Shown here: positions 28,491 through 38,911 of the stretch, piece after piece | Position numbering within the stretch: position 1 is the first letter of the stretch | Layout: each line of letters starts with the position of its first letter | From: Chachezhania antarctica | GTDB lineage: Bacteria > Pseudomonadota > Alphaproteobacteria > Rhodobacterales > Rhodobacteraceae | DNA length: 64,000 nucleotides | Assembly (NCBI RefSeq): GCF_003646465.1 | Contig: NZ_QZEX01000002.1 | Location: forward strand, 514,472-578,471 | Reading direction: 5' to 3' | Notes under the pieces: generated by a model | Database searches by the model: none | The model's input: only the letters and a program-made list of their open reading frames with translations | What the model was told of the DNA's origin: nothing | Position numbers and translations under genes: made by a program

Positions 28491-29678
28491 ATGCGTCTTC
28501 TGACAAATTGCACCCTTGTCCCCCACCCGGGTGAATCGGTGCCGGATGCCGTCATCGCCATCGACGGGGAGACGATCGCCTGGGCCGGTCCTTTGACCGA
28601 TCTGCCGGGGGATTACGCCGGTTGGGAGCGGGAGGATCTGGGCGGCCGTCTGGTCACGCCGGGGCTGATCGATTGCCATACCCATATCGTCCATGGCGGC
28701 CACCGCGCCGGGGAATTCCGGATGCGGCTGGAAGGCGAAAGCTATGACGCCATCGCGCGGGCGGGCGGCGGGATCGTGTCGACCGTCACCGCCACGCGGG
28801 AGGCCACCGAGGACGCCCTGCTGGCCGATGCCCTGACCCGCGCCGATGCGCTGATCGCCGAAGGGGTGACGACGCTGGAGATCAAGTCCGGCTACGGGCT
28901 CGACGAGGCGACGGAGCTGAAGATGCTCCGCGTGGCGCGCGCCGTGGGCGATGCCCGCCCGGTCGACGTGGTGACGACCTTCCTTGGCGCCCATGCCGTT
29001 CCGGCGGATTACAAGGGAGAGGCCGAAAGCTATATCGACACGGTCTGCATCCCTGCCCTGCGCGCGGCCCATGCCGAGGGGCTGGTCGACGCGGTGGACG
29101 GGTTCTGCGAAGGCATCGCGTTCAGCCCCGACGAGATCGCCCGCGTCTTCGACGCCGCCCGTGCGCTGGGGCTGCCGATCAAGCTGCATGCCGAACAGCT
29201 GTCCGACCTCGGCGGTGCCGCGATGGCCGCCGAGCGGGGCGCGATGTCGGTCGATCACCTGGAATACCTGAACGCCGATGACGTGCAGATCCTGGCCCAG
29301 CACGGCACCGTCGCCGTGATCCTGCCCGGCGCCTTCTATACCTTGCGCGAAACGCAAGCCCCGCCGATCGAGGCGCTGCGCGCCGCCGGCGTGCCGATGG
29401 CCGTGGCGACGGATTGCAACCCGGGTTCCTCCCCCATGGCATCGCTTCTGCTGGCGATGAACATGTCGGCGACGCTCTTCCGGATGACGCCCGACGAATG
29501 CCTGGCCGGGGTCACGACCAACGCCGCGAAGGCGCTTGGCCTGACCGACCGGGGTGACATCGCCCAAGGCCAGCGCGCCGACCTCTGCGTCTGGAACATC
29601 GGCGCGCCGGAGGAGCTGAGCTATCGCATCGGCTTCAACCCGCTTCACCAACGCTATTACCGAGGACGCCCATGCTGA
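28491..29678 (+). CDS. hutI: imidazolonepropionase
   Basis: 395 residues from ATG 28491; an apparent longer frame to 27618 is antisense to hutF. It hydrolyses 4-imidazolone-5-propanoate to formimino-glutamate. Amidohydrolase metal ligands are seen in [16 protein letters not shown], then HAVP, KLHAEQ and ATDCNPGSS. The gene ends 7 bases inside hutH. The order hutI-hutH-hutG-hutU with overlaps throughout indicates a single transcript starting near the operator at 28442. Confidence 0.96.
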   Translation: MRLLTNCTLVPHPGESVPDAVIAIDGETIAWAGPLTDLPGDYAGWEREDLGGRLVTPGLIDCHTHIVHGGHRAGEFRMRLEGESYDAIARAGGGIVSTVTATREATEDALLADALTRADALIAEGVTTLEIKSGYGLDEATELKMLRVARAVGDARPVDVVTTFLGAHAVPADYKGEAESYIDTVCIPALRAAHAEGLVDAVDGFCEGIAFSPDEIARVFDAARALGLPIKLHAEQLSDLGGAAMAAERGAMSVDHLEYLNADDVQILAQHGTVAVILPGAFYTLRETQAPPIEALRAAGVPMAVATDCNPGSSPMASLLLAMNMSATLFRMTPDECLAGVTTNAAKALGLTDRGDIAQGQRADLCVWNIGAPEELSYRIGFNPLHQRYYRGRPC

Positions 29679-31192
29679 CCCTTGTTCCGGGCGCAACGCC
29701 TTTGGCCCACCTGCACGCGATCTGGTCCGGGGACGATCCCGTCACGCTGACGCCCGACTGCCGCCCGGCGGTCGAGGCCGCGGCACGCCGGATCCACGAT
29801 GCGGCGCAAGGGAGCGAGGCCGTCTATGGCGTGAACACCGGCTTCGGCAAGCTCGCTTCGGTCCGGATCCCGCCCGGGGATACCGAGCAGCTGCAGCGCA
29901 ACCTGATCCTGTCCCATTGTGCGGGCGTGGGCGCCGCCCTGCCGCCCGAGGAAGTGCGCCTGATGATGGCGCTGAAGCTCCTGTCGCTGGGGCGCGGGGC
30001 GTCGGGTGTGCGGTGGGAGACCGTGGCCCAGATCGAGGCCATGCTGGCCCGCGGTGTCATCCCGGTGATCCCCGAACAGGGATCGGTCGGCGCCAGCGGC
30101 GACCTTGCCCCCCTCGCCCACATGGCCGCAGTGATGATCGGCGAAGGCGAGGCGATGTACGACGGCGCCCGCCTGCCTGGCGGTGCCGCGCTGGGACTGG
30201 CCCGGCTGAAGCCTGTCGTGCTGGGCCCGAAGGAAGGTCTGGCGCTGATCAACGGCACGCAGTTTTCCACCGCACTGGCGCTGGCGGCGCTGTTCCGGGG
30301 CTGGCAGGCGGCATGCACAGCGATTGTCACGGGTACGCTGTCGCTCGATGCGATCATGGGATCGACCGCGCCGTTGCTGTCCGAAATCCACACCCTGCGC
30401 GGCCATCGCGGCCAGATCGAGGCCGCCGCCGCCCAGCGCGCGCTGATCGACGGCTCGCAGATCCGCGAAAGCCACCGCGAGGGCGATGCCCGCGTGCAGG
30501 ACCCCTATTGCATCCGCTGCCAGCCGCAGGTGACCGGCGCCGCGATGGACCTGATGCGCTTTGCCGCCCGGACGCTTGAGGTAGAGGCCAACGCCGTCAC
30601 CGACAACCCGCTGGTGCTGAGCGATGCCATCGTGTCGGGCGGGAACTTCCATGCCGAACCCGTGGCCTTCGCCGCCGACCAGATCGCGCTGGCATTGGCC
30701 GAAATCGGCGCCATCGCCCAGCGCCGCGTGGCGATGATGGTCGATCCGGTCCTGTCCTTCGACCTGAAGCCGTTCCTGACGCCGAAACCCGGCCTGAATT
30801 CCGGCTTCATGATCGCCGAGGTCACGACAGCTGCACTGATGAGCGAGAACAAGCACCTGGCGAACCCCTGCTCTACCGATTCCACGCCGACCTCTGCCAA
30901 TCAGGAAGACCACGTGTCGATGGCCGCCCATGGCGCGCGGCGGCTGATGCGGATGGTGCGGAACCTCGAAGTGATCCTTGGCGTCGAAGCATTGTGCGCC
31001 GCGCAAGGCGTGGAATTCCGCGGACCGCTGAAGACCAGCGCGGCATTGCAGGGCGTCATCGACCGCCTGCGGGCCCATGTGCCCGCTCTGGACGAAGATC
31101 GCTACATGGCGCCCGACATGGAACGCGCCGCGTCGATGGTCCATGACGGCACCCTGACCCGCGGTCTGGAACTGCCGGAGCTGGCGGCATGA
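29672..31192 (+). CDS. hutH: histidine ammonia-lyase
   Basis: 506 residues, normal length. It removes ammonia from L-histidine to give urocanate, the first step of the pathway and the source of the HutC inducer. The Ala-Ser-Gly that cyclises into the MIO cofactor is in [12 protein letters not shown]. Family landmarks include GVNTGFG near the N-terminus, [14 protein letters not shown], and [12 protein letters not shown]. It overlaps hutI by 7 bases and hutG by 4. Confidence 0.97.
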   Translation: MLTLVPGATPLAHLHAIWSGDDPVTLTPDCRPAVEAAARRIHDAAQGSEAVYGVNTGFGKLASVRIPPGDTEQLQRNLILSHCAGVGAALPPEEVRLMMALKLLSLGRGASGVRWETVAQIEAMLARGVIPVIPEQGSVGASGDLAPLAHMAAVMIGEGEAMYDGARLPGGAALGLARLKPVVLGPKEGLALINGTQFSTALALAALFRGWQAACTAIVTGTLSLDAIMGSTAPLLSEIHTLRGHRGQIEAAAAQRALIDGSQIRESHREGDARVQDPYCIRCQPQVTGAAMDLMRFAARTLEVEANAVTDNPLVLSDAIVSGGNFHAEPVAFAADQIALALAEIGAIAQRRVAMMVDPVLSFDLKPFLTPKPGLNSGFMIAEVTTAALMSENKHLANPCSTDSTPTSANQEDHVSMAAHGARRLMRMVRNLEVILGVEALCAAQGVEFRGPLKTSAALQGVIDRLRAHVPALDEDRYMAPDMERAASMVHDGTLTRGLELPELAA

Positions 31193-32007
31193 CTCCGGTC
31201 GAGATCACCCGCGGCGTTGGGCCAATCGTGCTGGGTATGCCCCATACCGGGACCTTCGTGCCGCCTGAGGTCATGGAAATGCTGAACGACACCGGGCGGG
31301 AGCTGGCGAATACCGACTGGCATGTCGATCAGCTGTATGACGGGCTGCTGGCCGATGCGACCGTGGTGCGGGCCACCTTCCACCGTTACGTGATCGACGC
31401 GAACCGCGATCCGTCGGGCGCGTCCCTCTATCCCGGGCAGAACACAACCGGGCTGGTCCCGCTGACCGATTTCGACGGCGCCCCCCTGTGGCAGACCGAA
31501 CCCGACGCGGCGGAGATCGAGCGCCGCCGCCTCGCCTACCACGCGCCCTATCATGCGGCGCTGCAGGCGGAACTGGAGCGGGTCCGCGCGAAACATGGCG
31601 TGGCGATCCTGTGGGACTGTCATTCCATCCGCTCGGTCATCCCCTACCTGTTCGACGGGACCCTGCCCGATTTCAACATCGGCACGAACAATGGCGAAAC
31701 CTGCGCGCCGGTCCTTGAAGAGGCCGTCGCAAAGGTCTGTGCCGAGGCGCCTCAGACCTCTGTCCTGAACGGCCGCTTCCGCGGCGGCTGGACGACACGG
31801 CACTATGGCCAGCCTGCCAATGGCCTCCACGCGATCCAGATGGAGATGGCCTACACCACCTACCTTGCCGCCGAAGAGCCGCCCTGGACCTATGACCCCA
31901 CCCGGGCCGCGCCTGCGCGCGCTGTCCTGGCGGACGCTCTGACGGCTCTTGAATCCCTTGCCCCGACCCTTGCCCAGACTCATTCGCAGGAAGGCCCGAA
32001 CGCATGA
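31189..32007 (+). CDS. hutG: N-formylglutamate deformylase
   Basis: 272 residues of the N-formylglutamate amidohydrolase family. It releases formate and glutamate from the HutF product, so hutF and hutG act together. The N-terminal [14 protein letters not shown], the DCHSIRS zinc-ligand segment and the [14 protein letters not shown] block are typical. ATG 31189 overlaps the hutH stop, and its stop overlaps the hutU start, each by 4 bases. Confidence 0.95.
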   Translation: MTPVEITRGVGPIVLGMPHTGTFVPPEVMEMLNDTGRELANTDWHVDQLYDGLLADATVVRATFHRYVIDANRDPSGASLYPGQNTTGLVPLTDFDGAPLWQTEPDAAEIERRRLAYHAPYHAALQAELERVRAKHGVAILWDCHSIRSVIPYLFDGTLPDFNIGTNNGETCAPVLEEAVAKVCAEAPQTSVLNGRFRGGWTTRHYGQPANGLHAIQMEMAYTTYLAAEEPPWTYDPTRAAPARAVLADALTALESLAPTLAQTHSQEGPNA

Positions 32008-33683
32008 CCAATCCCCGCCACAACATCCGCGATGTCTTCCCGCCGACCGGCCCCGAGATCACGGCGAAAAGCTGGACCACCGAAGCGCCGATGCGGATGC
32101 TGATGAACAACCTGCACCCGGACGTGGCCGAGAACCCGCACGAGCTGGTGGTCTATGGCGGCATCGGCCGTGCGGCGCGGACATGGGAGGATTTCGACCG
32201 GATCTGCGCCAGCCTGAAGGATCTGGAGGAGGACGAGACGCTGCTCGTCCAGTCGGGCAAGCCGGTAGGCATTTTCCGCACCCACGCCGACGCGCCCCGC
32301 GTGCTGATCGCCAATTCGAACCTTGTCCCCCACTGGGCGACATGGGACCATTTCAACGAACTGGATCGGAAGGGGCTGGCCATGTACGGCCAGATGACTG
32401 CCGGATCGTGGATCTATATCGGCACGCAGGGCATCGTTCAGGGCACCTACGAGACCTTCGTCGAAGCCGGGCGCCAGCACTATGGCGGCGATCTGACAGG
32501 CCGCTGGATCCTGACCGCGGGACTGGGCGGCATGGGCGGCGCGCAGCCTCTGGCCGCAGTGATGGCAGGCGCCTGCTGTCTGGCCGTGGAATGCGACGAG
32601 ACCCGGATCGATTTCCGCCTGCGCACGCGGTACGTCGACGAAAAGGCCCGGACGCTGGACGAGGCCTTGGAGATGATCGACCGCTGGACGAAGGCGGGCG
32701 AGGCGAAATCCGTGGGACTTCTGGGCAACGCGGCGGAAGTCTTCCCCGAGCTTGTCGAACGCATGAAGGCCGGCGGCCCCCGCCCCGATATCGTGACCGA
32801 CCAGACCTCGGCCCATGATCCGCTGAACGGTTACCTGCCCGCGGGCTGGTCCGTGGCGGAAGCGCGCGCCAAGCGCGAAACGGCACCGGCCGAGGTCGAA
32901 AAGGCCGCGCGCGCGTCGATGAAGGTGCATGTCGCGGCGATGGTCGATTTCTGGAACGCCGACGTGCCGACGCTGGACTACGGCAACAACATCCGGCAGG
33001 TCGCGCAGGACGAAGGGCTGGAGAACGCCTTCGCCTTCCCCGGCTTCGTCCCCGCCTATATCCGCCCGCTCTTCTGCCGCGGCGTGGGCCCGTTCCGCTG
33101 GTGCGCGCTGTCGGGCGATCCGGAGGACATCTACAAGACCGACGCCAAGGTGAAGGAGCTGATCGACGATCCGCACCTGCACAACTGGCTCGACATGGCG
33201 CGCGAGCGGATCGCGTTCCAGGGCCTGCCCGCCCGGATCTGCTGGGTGGGCCTTGGCCTCCGCGACAAGCTGGGCCTGGCGTTCAACGAGATGGTGCGAA
33301 CCGGCGAATTGTCGGCCCCGGTCGTGATCGGGCGGGACCATCTGGATTCGGGCTCCGTCGCCTCGCCCAACCGCGAGACGGAGGCCATGCGCGACGGATC
33401 GGACGCGGTATCGGACTGGCCGCTGCTGAATGCGCTTCTGAACACGGCGAGCGGGGCGACATGGGTGTCGCTGCATCATGGCGGCGGCGTGGGCATGGGC
33501 TTCTCGCAGCATTCCGGCATGGTCATCGTCTGCGACGGGACGGAAGACGCCGACCGCCGCATCGCCCGCGTGCTGTGGAACGACCCGGCGACAGGGGTGA
33601 TGCGCCACGCCGATGCCGGCTACCCCGAGGCGCTGGACTGCGCACGGGAGAACGGCTTGCGGTTGCCGGGGATTCTTGGCTGA
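32004..33683 (+). CDS. hutU: urocanate hydratase
   Basis: 559 residues, usual length for the family. It adds water to urocanate to make imidazolonepropionate, using tightly bound NAD. The NAD-binding segment is [14 protein letters not shown], and the active-site region [18 protein letters not shown]-like follows, with QGLPARICW seen here. It is the last gene of the hutI-H-G-U operon. A 110-base gap then leads into the 121-bp tandem repeat. Confidence 0.97.
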   Translation: MTNPRHNIRDVFPPTGPEITAKSWTTEAPMRMLMNNLHPDVAENPHELVVYGGIGRAARTWEDFDRICASLKDLEEDETLLVQSGKPVGIFRTHADAPRVLIANSNLVPHWATWDHFNELDRKGLAMYGQMTAGSWIYIGTQGIVQGTYETFVEAGRQHYGGDLTGRWILTAGLGGMGGAQPLAAVMAGACCLAVECDETRIDFRLRTRYVDEKARTLDEALEMIDRWTKAGEAKSVGLLGNAAEVFPELVERMKAGGPRPDIVTDQTSAHDPLNGYLPAGWSVAEARAKRETAPAEVEKAARASMKVHVAAMVDFWNADVPTLDYGNNIRQVAQDEGLENAFAFPGFVPAYIRPLFCRGVGPFRWCALSGDPEDIYKTDAKVKELIDDPHLHNWLDMARERIAFQGLPARICWVGLGLRDKLGLAFNEMVRTGELSAPVVIGRDHLDSGSVASPNRETEAMRDGSDAVSDWPLLNALLNTASGATWVSLHHGGGVGMGFSQHSGMVIVCDGTEDADRRIARVLWNDPATGVMRHADAGYPEALDCARENGLRLPGILG

Positions 33684-33795
33684 TCCAAGATTAACCGCAA
33701 CGCCACATGTTACAGACCCCGGATCACGTGTGATCCGGTTCGCGCCCGACATTTGCGGCACCGGTCAGGATTGCCGACTGTCCAATGGACTGGCC

Positions 33796-34020
33796 GTAGG
33801 GTGCGTGGTCCCCACGCACCACTCGCTGGCACCCGGGTTACGGTGCGTGCAGAGCACACACCCTACCGCCTTACGAAACCGTTCCACATTAACCGGGCCG
33901 TTGTGCCCAGCCAACCGTAGGGTGCGTGGTCTCCACGCACCACTCGCTGGCAACCGGGTTACGGTGCGTGCAGAGCACACACCCTACCGGCCAACCAGAC
34001 CGTTCCACATCAACCGGGCC
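33796..34020. repeat. tandem repeat, two copies with a 121-bp period
   Basis: Copy 1 begins at 33796 and copy 2 at 33917; both start GTAGGGTGCGTGGT and run through GGTTACGGTGCGTGCAGAGC and CACACCCTAC to CCGTTCCACAT..AACCGGGCC. Each copy has a small hairpin (GGTGCGTGG against CCACGCACC), and the outer GTAGGGTG pairs with CACCCTAC, so it can fold on itself. The copies differ at only a few bases apart from a short insert region. Copy 2 overlaps the 3' end of the minus-strand oxidase gene. It resembles a dispersed palindromic (REP/MITE-like) repeat. Confidence 0.85.
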
Positions 34021-35267
34021 TCCACGCCCAGGGGCCAGAACGGCTGAAACGGCACCGGCTTGATCTGCGACGATCGCAACGGCAGCGCCGCCTGCCTACC
34101 GTCGCGAAGCCGCGCGGCCAGAACCGGGCCAAGCGCCGTTGCCATCGCCACGCCGCGGCCGTTCAGGCCGACACAGGCCAGTCCCGTCTCGCCGAATTCA
34201 TGGACATGCGGGTAGTGATCCGCCGTCAGGCACACCCGGCCGTTCCAGTAGTATTCCCAGCCGATTTCCCGCAGTTCGGGCCACAGCCGCTCGGCCAGCG
34301 CCTGCAGATGCCCCGGCGCTTCGGCGCCGTCGATCGGGCGCATGGGCCCGCGGCCGCCGAACAGGAATCGGCCCTGCGCGTCGACGCGGTAGTAATAGGT
34401 CACCAGCCCCGTCTCGTAGAGCACCTCGCGCCCCGCGAGGATCCGGGCCTGCACCGCCGCGGGCAAGGGCCGCGACGCCGCGATGGTCGAAAAGACCGGC
34501 ATCAGCGACCGCCGCAGCCGCGGGATCAGGCCGTCGGTGTAGCCGTTGGTGGCGAACAGAACCTTTTCCGCCGTCACCTTGCCGCCGGGCGTGTCCAGCA
34601 CCCAGCCATTGCCTTGGAAGGCTTTCACCACCGGGGAATTCGAATAGACCGCCGCCCCGGCATCCTGGGCGGCCATAGCCAGCGCGCGGGAATACTTCAT
34701 CGGATTGAGCTGTCCTGCCGCCGGATCGAACAGCCCGCCGGTATAACGATCCGTCCCCGTCGCCGCCTGCAAATCCCCGGCGCTGCGGGACTGGACCGGG
34801 ATGTTGCGCCGCTCCAGCTGGGCGATCAGCTCGTCGACCTCGCGCTGCAGCTTCGCATCGGTCGCCGCGCGGTAGCCGCCGCCGTTGACGTAATCGCACT
34901 CCAGCCCCAGCCGCTGCACCAGGGCGTTCACCCGGTTCGGCGCATCGTAGGAAAAGCGCACTGCCTCGGCGCCCTGATCGCGCTCGATGATCTGGGGGGC
35001 GTGCTTCAGGCCGGAATTCACCTGCCCGCCGTTCCGTCCCGACGCGCCCCAGCCCGGTTCGTTGGCTTCCAGCACCACAACGTTCACGCCGCTTTCCGCA
35101 AGCGACAGGGCGGTCGACAGCCCCATGATGCCCGCGCCCACGATAGCCACGTCGGTGCGGATGTCGGACATCAGCCCGACCCGGTCCGTTGACCCCACAT
35201 CGGCGGCATAGGCGCTGGGAGGCAGACCGGAACTGGCCTTGGTGCGGACGATGTCGATCAGGGGCAT
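33984..35267 (-). CDS. FAD-dependent amino acid/amine oxidase (DadA/PuuB-like)
   Basis: 427 residues from ATG 35267, preceded by GGGAAG; the frame extends to 35444 but overlaps the divergent gene. The N-terminal FAD site is VAIVGAGIMGLSTALSLAESG, followed by the ASGRNGGQVNSGLK pattern typical of the gamma-glutamylputrescine oxidase-like group. The C-terminal FAD contact is GLNGRGVAMATALGPVLA. The last residues and stop codon lie inside the second copy of the 121-bp repeat, so the final few codons come from the repeat. Substrate unknown; a role in amine or amino-acid oxidation is expected. Confidence 0.85.
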   Translation of the reverse strand: MPLIDIVRTKASSGLPPSAYAADVGSTDRVGLMSDIRTDVAIVGAGIMGLSTALSLAESGVNVVVLEANEPGWGASGRNGGQVNSGLKHAPQIIERDQGAEAVRFSYDAPNRVNALVQRLGLECDYVNGGGYRAATDAKLQREVDELIAQLERRNIPVQSRSAGDLQAATGTDRYTGGLFDPAAGQLNPMKYSRALAMAAQDAGAAVYSNSPVVKAFQGNGWVLDTPGGKVTAEKVLFATNGYTDGLIPRLRRSLMPVFSTIAASRPLPAAVQARILAGREVLYETGLVTYYYRVDAQGRFLFGGRGPMRPIDGAEAPGHLQALAERLWPELREIGWEYYWNGRVCLTADHYPHVHEFGETGLACVGLNGRGVAMATALGPVLAARLRDGRQAALPLRSSQIKPVPFQPFWPLGVEARLMWNGLVGR

Positions 35268-35433
35268 GTGGATCTTCCCGGGGTGTTTCGACCAATCCTT
35301 ACGTCTGCCGCGCGGCGCCGGCAATTCGCGGGGCCGACTTTCTCTGGACAGACGCCGCACCTGTTCGCATCCTGAGCAGAACCGGGCGCGACGCCGGACG
35401 GCCGCGCCCTGCTTCGACGTGCGAGGGCAGGCC

Positions 35434-36075
35434 ATGACCGACACGCCAATCGACGCCTACACCGACCTGATCGAAACCGAGACCGATCTGGAAGCCACCG
35501 TAGGCGCCCCTTTCCCGCCCGCGGCGGCGAAGGAGCTGCCCTGCCTCGACGCCATATGCCGCGATTACATCGCGCGGTCGCCCTTCGCGGTCCTGGCCAC
35601 CGCCGACGAGGACGGCATGCCCGAGATCTCCCCCCGCGGCGATCCGGCCGGGTTCGTGGCGATCCTTGACGACCGCCACCTTGCCCTGCCCGAACGCCCC
35701 GGCAACCGCCGCGCCGACACGCTGCGCCGCCTGATCCGCAACCCGCACGCGGCGCTACTGTTCCTGATTCCCGGCTGGGGCGAGACATTGCGGGTCTACG
35801 GCACCGCGAAGCTGGTCCGGGACGACGCCCTGACCCGACAATTCGAAATCAACGGGCGCGCGCCGAAGCTGGTCATCGTGATCGAGATCGCCCGGGTGAT
35901 GATCCACTGCCCGAAATGCGTCATCCGCTCCCACCTGTGGGAGCCCGGGGCCTGGCCATCGACGGAAGGCTTGCAGGATATCCGCACGGTGATGAAGGTC
36001 CACGCGCAGCTTGACGGCACGATGGAGGAACTGGACGCGAAGGCCATGAAGGCCGGTGTGATCGACCTTTACTAG
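35434..36075 (+). CDS. pyridoxamine 5'-phosphate oxidase-family FMN-binding protein
   Basis: 213 residues from ATG 35434 with GAGGGCAGG upstream; the longer frame from 35239 overlaps the oxidase start. The split-barrel flavin fold is seen in AVLATADEDGMPEISPRGDPAGF, then RRADTLRRLIRNPHAALLFLIPG and LRVYGTAKLV. It is close in pattern to the PPOX-class proteins of the MSMEG_1061/DR_2398 type, which bind FMN or F420 and whose substrates are mostly unknown. It is divergent from the FAD oxidase, with 166 bases between starts. Confidence 0.82.
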   Translation: MTDTPIDAYTDLIETETDLEATVGAPFPPAAAKELPCLDAICRDYIARSPFAVLATADEDGMPEISPRGDPAGFVAILDDRHLALPERPGNRRADTLRRLIRNPHAALLFLIPGWGETLRVYGTAKLVRDDALTRQFEINGRAPKLVIVIEIARVMIHCPKCVIRSHLWEPGAWPSTEGLQDIRTVMKVHAQLDGTMEELDAKAMKAGVIDLY

Positions 36076-36084
36076 CATTGATTT

Positions 36085-36228
36085 TCATAGCTTTGCCATT
36101 TCGGCGCGGACCTGCCCCTGCCGGTAGGTGCGCATGGCGGCCTCGTCGATCTCCTGGGCCGGGGCGCGGTCGAGCTGAGCCAGCCCTTGAAGATCGCTGC
36201 GGTCTGCGTCCCTGTCGGGTTCGGCCAT
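36085..36228 (-). CDS. possible small acidic protein (47 residues)
   Basis: ATG 36228 opens a 47-codon frame rich in Asp, Glu, Ala and Arg, ending RAEMAKL. It begins next to a CAGG and has a GGGGAG further upstream, so the ribosome site is weak. It is convergent with the FMN-binding protein gene and 10 bases from its stop. It is helical and soluble in character; no family is known to me. Confidence 0.4.
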   Translation of the reverse strand: MAEPDRDADRSDLQGLAQLDRAPAQEIDEAAMRTYRQGQVRAEMAKL

Positions 36229-36494
36229 CCTGAAGGCTCCCCTGTTTTTTCGGGATGGTAGCCGCCGTGGCATGCGCAGGAAATCACGGAAAACACGCCG
36301 CGCCGCACCGCGGGCGTCACATGTCCTGTCCGCCGGGCCGCCTGCCTTCGACTGTGACCCGTCGCACAAAATGCCGCTTCCCCACGGAAGAATTCTGGAT
36401 GCAAATGGCATCTGGGGGTAGCAAGTTGTCAGGGAACTGTCCCGCGCCGGCGAACGTGGCGGGCTTGAAGGACGCGACACGACAGGAGGGCACG

Positions 36495-37910
36495 ATGATC
36501 GGAACGGTGTTTACGTCAGGAAGGAACCGGGGCTTGCGCACGGCGCTGGCCCTGTCGCTTTTGCTGCTGGGCGGCATGCCCGCCATGGCGCAGACGCTGG
36601 TCTGCAACCTCGACGGTGCGAAGGTCGTCGAGGGGGAAGGCCGCGCCTTCTACAGCGCTCGCAGCGTGCCCAAGGGCCAAAGCTGCGACAGCGTCGCCCA
36701 GACCCGCACTTGCGACGCCGGGGACATGTCGGGCAGCGACAGCTATCGCTACCACGATTGCATCACGCTGGAATACTTCCTGGGCGCGAACGTGAACCGG
36801 AGACCGGGCTTGCTGATGCCCGAACTTCTGGAGGTATCGGAAACCGACTGGGTTCGCGCGAATGTCGATATCCTGATGTACGAAGCCCAGGACAAGGCCG
36901 GCAGCGAAGACAAGCGGTGGCAGTACGGCGACTGGGATGTCTTCAAGGCCGCGGTCGAAGACGACGACCGCAAGGCCATCCTGAACCTGATGTGGGATTT
37001 CGGACGCTACGAGATCGCGCCCCCCGCCCCGGGTTCCAAGCGCGAGGCAGAGCTGTTCGCCTATCTCGACACCCGGATCCTGGACGATCTGGCGCCCTAT
37101 GCCGACATCATCGTGTCGGGCAACGAACCGTTCGTGAACACACGCGAACAGGATTGGGCCTTCAACAAGAAGAGGCAGGAAATACCCCTGGTCGCGTTCT
37201 ATGAACGGGTCACCGAGCACGTGAACGACTACCTGGTCGAAAACGACATGCGGGACCGGATCGACCTGTACATGGGCGCATTCACGCGCCTTCACACCAA
37301 GAAGATGCAGGACCAGCCCGCGTTGAAGGCGCTTCTCGGCTATGCGGAAAACGCGACCTTCGTCGACGGCATCGACCTGCACACGCATGTCACCACCGTG
37401 AAACAGCTGGAAAAGGCGCTGAAGTTCGCCCGCCAGTATTCGACGAAACCGATGCTGGTGACCGAGTTCAGCTTCGTCTGGCGGACGAAGAAGGGGTTGG
37501 AGGACGGCACGCTGGGGCCGGAGTTCGCCAAGGCCTGGGGTTACGACCCGAACACCAAAACGACCGACTACCTGGCGTGCAACGTCTTCGGCATGACCAA
37601 GGGATGCAGGAAGGACTGGCGGGTCAGCCAGGCAGAATGGAACGACTTCATGGCGAGCCGGGAGTGGTGGCTGGATAACTTCATCCTCGATTCCTACAAA
37701 CTGTTCCAGGAATACGGCGTCCGGGGGTCGACCTTCGTCCTGACGCAGGATGACGATGGTCCCAGCCGGAAGCAGATGAGCACCGACCGTCCGCCCTGGT
37801 ACATGGGCGGTCTGTTCTATCTGGGCGGGGTCGAACCGCACCCCGATGGCAGCCCGCAGACGAACTACCAGTATCTTGACGATTACCTGGCCATCCAGAA
37901 CAGCAAATGA
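36495..37910 (+). CDS. secreted clan GH-A-like glycoside hydrolase, putative
   Basis: 471 residues from ATG 36495 with AGGAGGG at 36484-36490. A signal peptide is clear: basic residues, LRTALALSLLLLGGMPA and an AMA-Q cleavage site. The mature N-terminus is cysteine-rich. The rest reads like a TIM barrel. IIVSGNEPF has the Asn-Glu that ends strand 4 in clan GH-A enzymes, and MLVTEFSFVW has the Glu expected after strand 7, with a VDGIDLHTHV segment between. This suggests a retaining glycosidase acting in the periplasm or outside. The substrate cannot be read from sequence, and it may belong to an unclassified family. Confidence 0.6.
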   Translation: MIGTVFTSGRNRGLRTALALSLLLLGGMPAMAQTLVCNLDGAKVVEGEGRAFYSARSVPKGQSCDSVAQTRTCDAGDMSGSDSYRYHDCITLEYFLGANVNRRPGLLMPELLEVSETDWVRANVDILMYEAQDKAGSEDKRWQYGDWDVFKAAVEDDDRKAILNLMWDFGRYEIAPPAPGSKREAELFAYLDTRILDDLAPYADIIVSGNEPFVNTREQDWAFNKKRQEIPLVAFYERVTEHVNDYLVENDMRDRIDLYMGAFTRLHTKKMQDQPALKALLGYAENATFVDGIDLHTHVTTVKQLEKALKFARQYSTKPMLVTEFSFVWRTKKGLEDGTLGPEFAKAWGYDPNTKTTDYLACNVFGMTKGCRKDWRVSQAEWNDFMASREWWLDNFILDSYKLFQEYGVRGSTFVLTQDDDGPSRKQMSTDRPPWYMGGLFYLGGVEPHPDGSPQTNYQYLDDYLAIQNSK

Positions 37911-38005
37911 TCAGGCCGTGCCCCGCGCCAGCGCGTGGGGCACCCTCAACGCGAAAAGGTCCGGCAGATGATCTGCGGACCCAACGGCTTGATATTGAGT
38001 GAGAA

Positions 38006-38092
38006 TGGTGCGGTCGAGAAGACTCGAACTTCCACGGGAGTTACCCCACAGCGACCTCAACGCTGCGCGTCTACCAATTCCGCCACGACCGC
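38006..38092 (-). tRNA. tRNA-Leu (anticodon GAG), CCA encoded
   Basis: Read on the minus strand it begins GCGGTCGTGGCGGAATTGG and closes with the matching CGACCGC acceptor arm, discriminator A and an encoded CCA. The anticodon stem is CGCAGCGT-TGAGG-type with GAG in the loop, and the long variable arm (TGTGGGGTAACTCCCGTG) is typical of leucine tRNA. TTCGAGT supplies the T-loop. Confidence 0.95.
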
Positions 38093-38239
38093 ATCCTGAC
38101 TTGGTGGACGGCGTATAGACGAAGCCGAAACCGATGTGAAGACCGGAAGAGACGGAAAAATCGCGCGCAGAGTTGATTTGGACGCCGCCCGCCAGCTCTG
38201 CTAGGCTGGCCCCGTTTTCAGCCTTAGCGGAGCCGCAAG

Positions 38240-38911
38240 ATGACCCAGCCCGACCAGACCGAACTGGAAGCCAGCGCGATCCAGGTCGACATCGTCTCAG
38301 ACGTCGTCTGCCCCTGGTGCATCGTCGGATTCCTGCAGTTGCAGCAAGGGCTTGCCATGGCCGGCATGGGCGCGCGGATCCGCTGGCATCCGTTCGAACT
38401 GAACCCCGGCATGCCGCCCGAAGGGCAGAACATCGCCGAACACGTGGCCGAAAAGTACGGCTCGACCGCCGAACAAAGCCAGGCCGCCCGAACGCGGCTG
38501 ACCGAGATGGGCGCAGCCCTGGGCTTCACCTTCGCCTTCACGCCCGAGTCGCGGATCGTGAACACGTTCCGGGCGCACCAGCTGCTGGACTGGGCGGCGG
38601 AATACGGGCTGCAGCATCCGCTGAAGATGGCGCTGTTCAACAGCTACTTCACCGAAGGCCGCGACGTGTCGGCGACCGGCGTGCTGCTGGACGCAGTGCG
38701 GGAGGCCGGGCTTGACCCGGAAAAGGCGGCAGAGGTGCTGGAAAGCGGCGATCATGCGGCGCGGGTGCGCGAGAAGGAAGAATTCTGGACGGAGAACGGC
38801 ATTTCCGGCGTGCCGACCATGGTGTTCGACGGCCGCTACCTGCTGACCGGCGCGCAGGAGCCCGCGACCTATGCCGACGTTCTGCGCCGCTGCAAGGCAG
38901 AAGCCGCATGA
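38240..38911 (+). CDS. DsbA-family oxidoreductase (FrnE-like), cytoplasmic
   Basis: 223 residues. The thioredoxin-like fold has CPWC near residue 23 ([11 protein letters not shown]) with a helical insertion and the cis-Pro segment GVPTMVFDG near 190. It has no signal peptide, so it is not a periplasmic DsbA. The group includes FrnE and 2-hydroxychromene-2-carboxylate isomerase-like proteins. Its stop overlaps the lipB start by 4 bases, so the two are co-translated. Confidence 0.88.
   Translation: MTQPDQTELEASAIQVDIVSDVVCPWCIVGFLQLQQGLAMAGMGARIRWHPFELNPGMPPEGQNIAEHVAEKYGSTAEQSQAARTRLTEMGAALGFTFAFTPESRIVNTFRAHQLLDWAAEYGLQHPLKMALFNSYFTEGRDVSATGVLLDAVREAGLDPEKAAEVLESGDHAARVREKEEFWTENGISGVPTMVFDGRYLLTGAQEPATYADVLRRCKAEAA

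Noticed and set aside
28485-29696. A 403-residue minus-strand frame opposite hutI
   Set aside because: It mirrors hutI, has a composition typical of antisense frames in GC-rich genes (many His, Gly, Gln, Arg) and no family motif.
31980-33761. A 593-residue minus-strand frame opposite hutU
   Set aside because: Shadow of hutU; no recognisable domain or ribosome site.
33796-34020. The tandem repeat as a CRISPR array
   Set aside because: The unit is 121 bp with no spacer variety, and there are no cas genes.
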